From: Micropterus salmoides
Lineage: Eukaryota > Chordata > Actinopteri > Centrarchiformes > Centrarchidae
DNA length: 64,000 bases
NCBI RefSeq assembly: GCF_014851395.1
Contig: NW_024041262.1
Coordinates: 631,377-695,376 of the forward strand
Direction of reading: 5' to 3'
In this document: positions 57,721 to 64,000 of the stretch, piece after piece
Layout of the letters: the number at the start of each line of letters is the position of its first letter
How positions within the stretch are numbered: position 1 is the first letter of the stretch
Notes under the pieces: generated by a model
Database searches by the model: none
What the model was told of the DNA's origin: nothing
The model's input: only the letters and a program-made list of their open reading frames with translations
Translations under genes and position numbers: made by a program

Positions 57721-59749
57721 GGTCAAAGGCCCTCTGCTTTTCATACAGATGCACAAGGTAGCGTACTTTTTAGTGTCTGTATGAGATACCTGACTTGGTT
57801 TGGTAGTAGGAAGTCACATGACATAAGTTTACAAATTTAAATAAGACAACATTGACTTTTGGTTTCACACAGGACATGAACCCTGGTCTCCTGGATGAAA
57901 GTCCTATATTTTTTTGACCCATAGTCCCATCAACTTGTATTTTATTTTATATGCACTTGGCATTACAAATACTTGTTCAAATACTTATTTTCAGTTGATT
58001 TTCATTTCAATGTAAGACATCTGTTTTCCACACAGTTTTGTTCCGGACCATTAATTCAACAATGTATTCAGTTTTCAGTGATGTTTATATGACTGCATTC
58101 TTGTTGAAATGCGTGTGTTCTCCTCATTGTACCTCTGCTCTGCCTTCTGCTGCTGAACCACCATTACCATCTCTGTGGGAGTACTGGAACTTCATTTGGA
58201 ATTTGATATTCCCCAAATTGTTTTAATTTCTAATTTTATTAATATTTTGTGCATTGCAGTATAAGCAGCAGGTCAATGCAGTGTATCCCCTTTTTTTATT
58301 TAAAGAACATCAAACTAAACAACACTTCATCGACTTCTTGTGGATTAAAGCCCCAACAGAAACAAAGCCAGTCTCCTGCCTTTAAACTTTAAATGCCTGC
58401 TTTACCTCAGTCCCTTTATGAGGATCTGTCTATATATCTATATAGCCCGTGTTGTGTGGAAATTAAACCTTTAGATCATCACAGATGCTCTGCTCAACAA
58501 TTTTGCAGACAGGGAAGAACAGTATTAACAGTAAAGAGTAGGTTGGAGGGGATGAAATTTGTCCATGTCCACTACCTTACACATTTTGAGATGATAGATG
58601 CAAGGTAATGTGTTTCTATCTACAGTATCTATTAACTTATCGACCTATCGATCTATCTATCCATCCATTTAAATAAAATAAGTAGATTTAACATATAAAG
58701 GCTCTGTATTTCGTCTAGAGCACACACATGCACATTCACTGACACACACCATCTCTCTCTCTGGTGTACTGTGGTCTGATCTGATTGCTGTTTTAGCGAT
58801 AAACCACCAGTGAAGTGGTGGCCTAACATTATCAGAAGAATTCAATTAATATAATCTCATTTCCTCTTAAGTGCTGCTCCTCTAATTAAGTATGTGGAGA
58901 CACAGGGCACGGACCACCCACTTGTTAGCAAAGCATGACAGAGTGTGTCTGTGTGTGTGTATGAAATGCAAATGTGAAAAAGCAAATGCATGTTGGAGTC
59001 AGTACATCTATATGTGAGCCTGTATTAAACCTAGCGCTTGCACACACATACTCACAAAATTCATACACACACACACACACACGCGTATTGATAAGACTGG
59101 TACAGATGAAGCAATATCTGGAGGCTGGTGTAATTAGGGCCAATTCAATTTGACTCTGATACTTCATTATACACCTGCCAACAACACCAGCGATTGATAG
59201 CCATATTTTCCTTCTCCATTTCATTTTCTTGCTCATTAATGGTGCAGAATTAATGAAAATGGCTCTGAGTGGCCCCACTCAGTGCTGGAGGACCACTTTC
59301 GCACTGCATGGCCTGCATGTGTGTGTGTATGTGTGAGTGTGCATTTGTGAACTTTTCACCCGAGGGGTCTTAATCACACTGTTTTCAATGCAACACACTG
59401 ACGCTGAGTTATTATACTTTTACACACACATATAGGTTGTGTGCAAAACCACACACTCTGTTGGTGAAATATTTGCCTATGGAGGCAGGGCAAGTATTTT
59501 CTCTTGTGTGAATGTAGTCTTTTATTTATTTTTGCATTTATTCGTGTCTTGTTATGAACAATAGTTGGTCTAATCTCACTAAAACTCTCTCCAGCTTGTG
59601 GTCTGTTGTGTGCTGACTATTGAAGGCAGATGCTGACACAGCATTGAGAGAGCTCCATGTGTTCTGTGCCAGCACCGGACCTTAAAAAAGGTTCTGCCAA
59701 ACTTCTATCAACACATTACACATAACACTAGAGGGGTCAGATTGTGCTG
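57721..59749. other. No gene seen; possible conserved noncoding patches
   Basis: No exon supported. The intervals 58790-58920 and 59100-59280 are non-repetitive and contain several TAATTA or CAATTA words. This is the look of conserved regulatory DNA, but only a cross-species alignment could show it. Confidence 0.35.
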
Positions 59750-60110
59750 CCACCTTCCTCATATCAGTATATAAACAAAGGGTGGTACGAAGAGCTGTGG
59801 TGATTAGAGAGGTGAGTTATGGCACGATAAACTATAGACCTATATCTAACCTTCCATTTCTCTCTAAGATCCTTGAGAAAGCAGTTGCCAAAAAGCTGTG
59901 TGACTTTCTACAGAGCAATGTTTTTTTCAGTCAGAATTAAGAGTTCATCATAGCACAGAGACAGCACTGGTGAAAATTACTAATGACTTCCTAACTGCAT
60001 CAGACAAAGGACTTGTCTCTGTACTGGTTTTATTAGATCTTAGTGCATAATGCCATAATACCATAATTTTTATGATTGATCAAAGGCTACACAGTTAAAT
60101 AGTAGTCAGA
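59750..60110 (+). mobile_element. L2-like LINE reverse transcriptase fragment
   Basis: INYRPISNLPFLSKILEKAV then AKKLCDFLQSNVFF (about 59825-59935) is the N-terminal RT region. In shifted frames, HHSTETALVKITNDFL and GLVSVLVLLDLS follow. The sequence then leaves the family near 60050. Catalytic residues are missing, so it is an isolated fragment. Confidence 0.85.
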
Positions 60111-61701
60111 AGTTTCAGATAAAATACTGTCGGTGTGTAGCAGCAAAGGATGTATGGGCTTCGGGAATAAGCATGCTAGCTTTGTGAGCACTACTCCAGT
60201 ACTAACCAGAAAACATTACACCTTTGCCATTCAGTCAAAATGGCCTGGACACGGCACTCCTCACTGTGAAAGAGCACAGCCCTCTAGAGAGACTCTGCCC
60301 TTCCCTATCCAGACAACAGCCTCTTTGGGAATATTCTCACTGTACTTTTGGAATTCAGTGAGCTCCACAATAAGTATTCAGCCCTCAAGCTCACTGTAAA
60401 TTTTGGGAATATTTGTGTTTTCCTGAAACAATTATTCAAATCATCCTGTCTGTTGTTGCGACTCCCCCTTAGTGTTGTGAAATACAAACTGCCCAAAAAT
60501 GGATTCAGCAAACAGTCACCAGCCCTGCTTGCCTTTTCCATTTGCATGACTTTGGAGTGACGCAGAATGTTGCTAGGCTTTTTGGAGCCTCTTGGTCTAC
60601 TGGAGGCTTATCCAGCAGGCTGTCCCGACCCACAGCCCAATCTTCTGGTGCCAGCTGCCTTTCCTGACCTCTGGAGAAGACCAGATGTTTTAGCAACAAA
60701 AGACACAGACCTGTGAGTTGTGATCAAGTTTCTGCTAATATGACAGTTAATACTTAGCAGCAAACCAAAGATTACAGATCACTGGCGCTATAATTTTGAC
60801 TGACAGGACAGCTGATTCGGTGGTTGCCTAGCAACATAAAAATAACACAGATAACACACTGCTCTTTTCTAAATTCAACCAAAAAAGCTATTGCTGTGCG
60901 CCTTTTCAAACCTGCAAACTTTCTGTCTGATCGGGGCCTAAAGCTGCTCCGCCTTTCAGCCCTCCACCACTGTCTAGTCCTCACGGCGTCCGCCTGAGAT
61001 CCTCAGCTCCATTCTTCAGCTCCCAGGCCACTTGGCCCTGAATCCTCCTTCAGACCCTCTTTGCCCACCCCGCTTTGTGTTCCTGACCAGCCTGTTAGGA
61101 CATCTAGAATCCAACCCTTTGAGGGGGGTTCTGTCAAAGTGAATCTCCCTGTCCCTCCTCTCCAGCCACAGTTTCATAAGGCTCCTTCATTGCCTTTTTC
61201 CTTTCATCCACCAGGTGCCCTCAGACTTCCCCAACTTCCCTCCATCATCTGACTATTGTTATGCAAACATAATACAATATACATAAATGTCTGTGTTTCT
61301 ACTTGTTACCAATGGCAGGGAGCTATTTGTTTTCAAAAACTCCAGTGTGTGATCTTTTAAATATGCCTGAGCATTAAAATCAATAGGTGAGCTTCATGGG
61401 ATTGCTAGATCAGAGAGGTAGCATATGCAGGGCTTGTCAGAGTCAGGGATTTGATGTCCTTTTCACGAGGCTAAAGTGCTGACTTGTACATTTGCCTCCT
61501 CAAAACCCTGCCTGGCAACGACCGATGGGCTTCTCAGATTTCACACACAGATACACTCAAGTTCCTCCTTCACACCCTCTCCTCTTTGTACTCACTTCTT
61601 GTGTGTGTGTATGTGTGGTAGGTTACAAACTTTCAGTGTTTTGCCTCAAAGTCCCACAGTGCAACCTGTCTATTACAGAATTCTGACAGTTTGCATTGTT
61701 T

Positions 61702-61763
<62 letters not shown>

Positions 61764-62098
61764 AACAAATGCACACAGCAGCAGCAGCAGCTAGTAATGA
61801 GGCAGAGTTAGCAATCATCTTAATTCCTAATTGTCACTAAATAATCTATACAAATGAGGGTTAATTAGAACCTACTAGAGGCTCCTAAAACAGCTCTGTC
61901 AACTAACATCAATATTTGTCTTCCTCTCATGATTCAGTTTACATCTTGTTCTCATGTTAATGGTCACAATTAATGCTAATTAAAAGGAGAGGACGAGGAG
62001 GAACAGAGACACGCTAGATTAAACTAGCACGTGTGTTAATATCCGTCACACGTGTAAATGTGTGTTTGTGTGGGATCAATCAAATGACTAAGATGTCA
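60111..62098. other. No gene seen; candidate regulatory patch at the end
   Basis: No exon supported. A GC-richer stretch (60900-61250) includes a frame ending in RTSRIQPFEGG, vaguely like the end of a Gypsy-type pol, but this is too weak to call. A CA tract lies at 61709-61761, and 61800-62040 is non-repetitive and rich in TTAAT/ATTAA words. Confidence 0.4.
61709..61761. repeat. (CA)n microsatellite
   Basis: About 26 CA units, followed shortly by a CAG/CAACAG patch. Confidence 0.96.
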
Positions 62099-63039
62099 AA
62101 TCTGTGTATGGTTCGTTCTTTATTTACTTCGTTTCAAAACTGAATTGGAAATACCAAAGTCATTTTCCCGTTACACTTGATAAACCTGCAGCAGAAACAC
62201 TTGGGCGATGGTGGTGCCTGATTAAATGTAATTAAGATGAGCTTGAACATTAAACATAAGTGGGTTTTTATTTAGAAAAACAGGAGACTCAACCTTCAGT
62301 TTGTAACTCACTAGCAGCTGGGACAGGAACAGGAACGTTCAGAAGTTGCTTAAGAATCCTCTGTTTTTTAAGATTTCTTCAGTATCAAATTAATTCACTG
62401 ACAGTTGTCAGTACATCCGATGGTACACAGCAAACATGAACTGTAGTTAATTCAGTGAGCTCTATACTGACAAATCATACACGGATTAAAAGGTTTGGGT
62501 AATTTTCATTCAGCCTCTCTACACTGTTTCAACCTGACCTTTATTTTTCCTTCATGAGATGGAAGAATTTAGAACATTGCGTGGCAGTGCGGGGAGCCTC
62601 CAGCTGCAGTAACACATGGATTATGTGTAATATCAGGAGCTTCAGGACTTCATCCAGCCAAAGGGAACGACCACTGACCATCCACTGGCAACACAACCCA
62701 TAATAGGTCTAGGGGGAGCAGGGCGCTGGAGCGTGCAGGGCGGGGGAGAGGAGGTTGCGGGAGCGACCTGGCGCGCTGCGGAGGGTCGGTGATCATTCCC
62801 TCTGGTTGGATGAAGCCCGATGCGGACCACAGCTGTTGTAAACAACAGGCACACGTGTACAGCAGCCAGTTAGTTTGAAAACCAGTAGGGATACAACACC
62901 GGTCATAGATAGAAGAAAACGCAGCTGCTTTGTTTTCCGTTTTGGTTTTAAAACAGAAATACCAGAAAGCAACTAGTTTTTTTGTTTTTCCTATTTGGTT
63001 TTGAAACAAAATAATCAAAGAACGAACCATACACAGATT
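62099..63039. mobile_element. DNA transposon with ~55-bp TIRs, family not recognised
   Basis: The left end AATCTGTGTATGGTTCGTTC is repeated in inverse orientation at the right end (63017-63039). The match continues inward as CGTTTCAAAACTGAATTGG against TGTTTCAAAACCAAATAGG (right end complemented). ATGTCAAA occurs at 62093-62100 and 63040-63047, giving a 6-8 bp target duplication depending on where the terminus is placed. The 941-bp element holds no transposase; its interior includes a GC-rich patch at 62700-62830. Duplication length fits hAT better than Tc1. Confidence 0.82.
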
Positions 63040-63047
63040 ATGTCAAA

Positions 63048-63096
63048 ACTAATTAACATTTTCATGCAATCACAAACAGCTGTTTGTCACACTCAT

Positions 63097-63135
<39 letters not shown>

Positions 63136-63902
63136 CAGACAGCCCCTCCTGTCAGCTGAGTGAATACAGGGGTAAACACTAGGGGTAGTTACCCAACGCT
63201 TCCCATCAGCACTGTTTAAAAAAGGCCTTGGGACTCCTACTAGAAATGTGCAACCTTAAACAAATGACAGCAGGGTCCTCTCTAGACGCCTCAGGGTTGT
63301 GACCTGTGACCCCGCAACCCCGCCCTGCTATATGCTGTCATATCACTGCTGCACTAACAAGCTGGCTTGTCTGAATAACCTTTAACTGTACAGCCATCCA
63401 GCTTCTCAGAGACCTTTAGCTAACATGATACCTGAAACCTTGAGCACGTCAAACTGGGACTCCCTCCTTCATCCTCGTCTCTGAACCCCACCTGTCTTCT
63501 CTCTCTATCTTCTTGTTTTTTCTCTTGTTGCCATTATAGATATAGTTTTTTTATTCATCTCTCATTTTGTCTCCATCACTGCAGCTCTCTTTTTGTAACC
63601 TTTGCTTAAGTCAACAAACTTGTATGCTTTTTACCAGCAACATTTCATGGTAGATGCTCATCAATAAAAATAGCTCAAATGATGGTGCAAAATTCTGATT
63701 CTGTTTGTATCTGTTAAAACCGCATTATCTATGCATATCTAAATAATGTAGATGTGTTCATTTACACACCTAGTAAACATAATTGCTGGATGAGTGTATA
63801 CCTGCAATTGACATTCCATTCATTTTAATGCTTTTTTTGTATGGGATGAAACAATTACCAGTTTAACTATAAACCATGGTAAAATTCCCAACAGTTATTA
63901 CA
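63048..63902. other. No gene seen
   Basis: It contains a CA tract at 63099-63133 and otherwise unique-looking sequence. Confidence 0.5.
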
Positions 63903-64000
63903 GGCGGCTGAGGCTCAGGAGATAGAGCGGGTTGCCCATTAATCGGAAGGTCAGCGATTCAATCCCCGGCTCCTCCAGGCTGCATGTCAAAGTATACTTG
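63903..64000 (+). mobile_element. tRNA-derived SINE (family A), copy 4, cut by window end
   Basis: The head GGCGGCTGAGGCTCAGGAG then TAGAGCGGGTTGCCC, with ATCGGAAGGTC, GATTCAATCCCCGGCTCC and TGCATGTCAAAGTATACTTG. This is the only copy here on the plus strand and the one with the best preserved A-to-B box interval. The tail lies beyond the window. Confidence 0.88.

Noticed and set aside
61060..61252. Possible end of a Gypsy-type pol (RTSRIQPFEGG)
   Set aside because: Too short and no integrase, primer-binding site or LTR nearby.

Overview
The window reads as a stretch of a ray-finned fish genome, most likely a percomorph teleost; the species cannot be named from this sequence. The evidence is the repeat content: teleost-type tRNA-derived SINEs, jockey/Rex-like, L2-like and L1-like LINE fragments, a DIRS-type tyrosine-recombinase retrotransposon, Tc1 and hAT elements, abundant (CA)n and (CT)n tracts, and two copies of a fish repeat with a conserved 3' core and a GAATT-type tail. 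I found no host protein-coding exon, tRNA, rRNA or other RNA gene that I could defend. The long open frames are transposon proteins, nearly all broken, or low-complexity translations. The window is best read as intergenic sequence or one long intron.

Layout. 1-12.6 kb: a 5'-truncated LINE on the minus strand (574-1600), two copies of the GAATT-tailed repeat (3845-4184, 7210-7580), two non-autonomous hAT elements (6119-6939; 9436-10124 with a perfect 8-bp target duplication), a MITE (7838-8419), a SINE, and an L2-like LINE fragment (12126-12569). 12.6-26.8 kb: mostly AT-rich unique-looking DNA with scattered remnants and one perfect 46-bp palindrome (22181-22226). 26.8-30.7 kb: a truncated Tc1 element, then a structurally complete but internally deleted DIRS element (27891-30146), which probably sits inside an older hAT-like element. 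32.4-33.4 kb: a candidate MITE. 34.1-41 kb: a dense nest containing a duplicated block, a 2.5-kb L1-like ORF2 corpse, and a large imperfect inverted repeat (37210-37746 against 39832-40866). The inverted repeat encloses an L2-like LINE that itself carries a MITE fragment, and one of its arms contains a SINE. 41-64 kb: lower-density remnants, including a BED-finger hAT element (55840-56568), a clean SINE with target duplication (48149-48418), three LINE 3' pieces, a 0.94-kb TIR element (62099-63039) and a SINE cut by the window edge.

How the pieces relate. The genes here do not cooperate in a host pathway. They record successive insertions. The SINE at 40136-40334 postdates the inverted repeat, because the opposite arm preserves the empty site. 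The DIRS repeats differ at about 4 of 158 positions, so that insertion is young, yet its reverse transcriptase core is deleted, which implies it was mobilised by another copy. No undescribed functional system could be shown. The strongest unusual signals are the DIRS terminal architecture, the large inverted repeat with its internal hairpin, the 46-bp palindrome and the 103-bp identical core shared by two otherwise diverged repeats.
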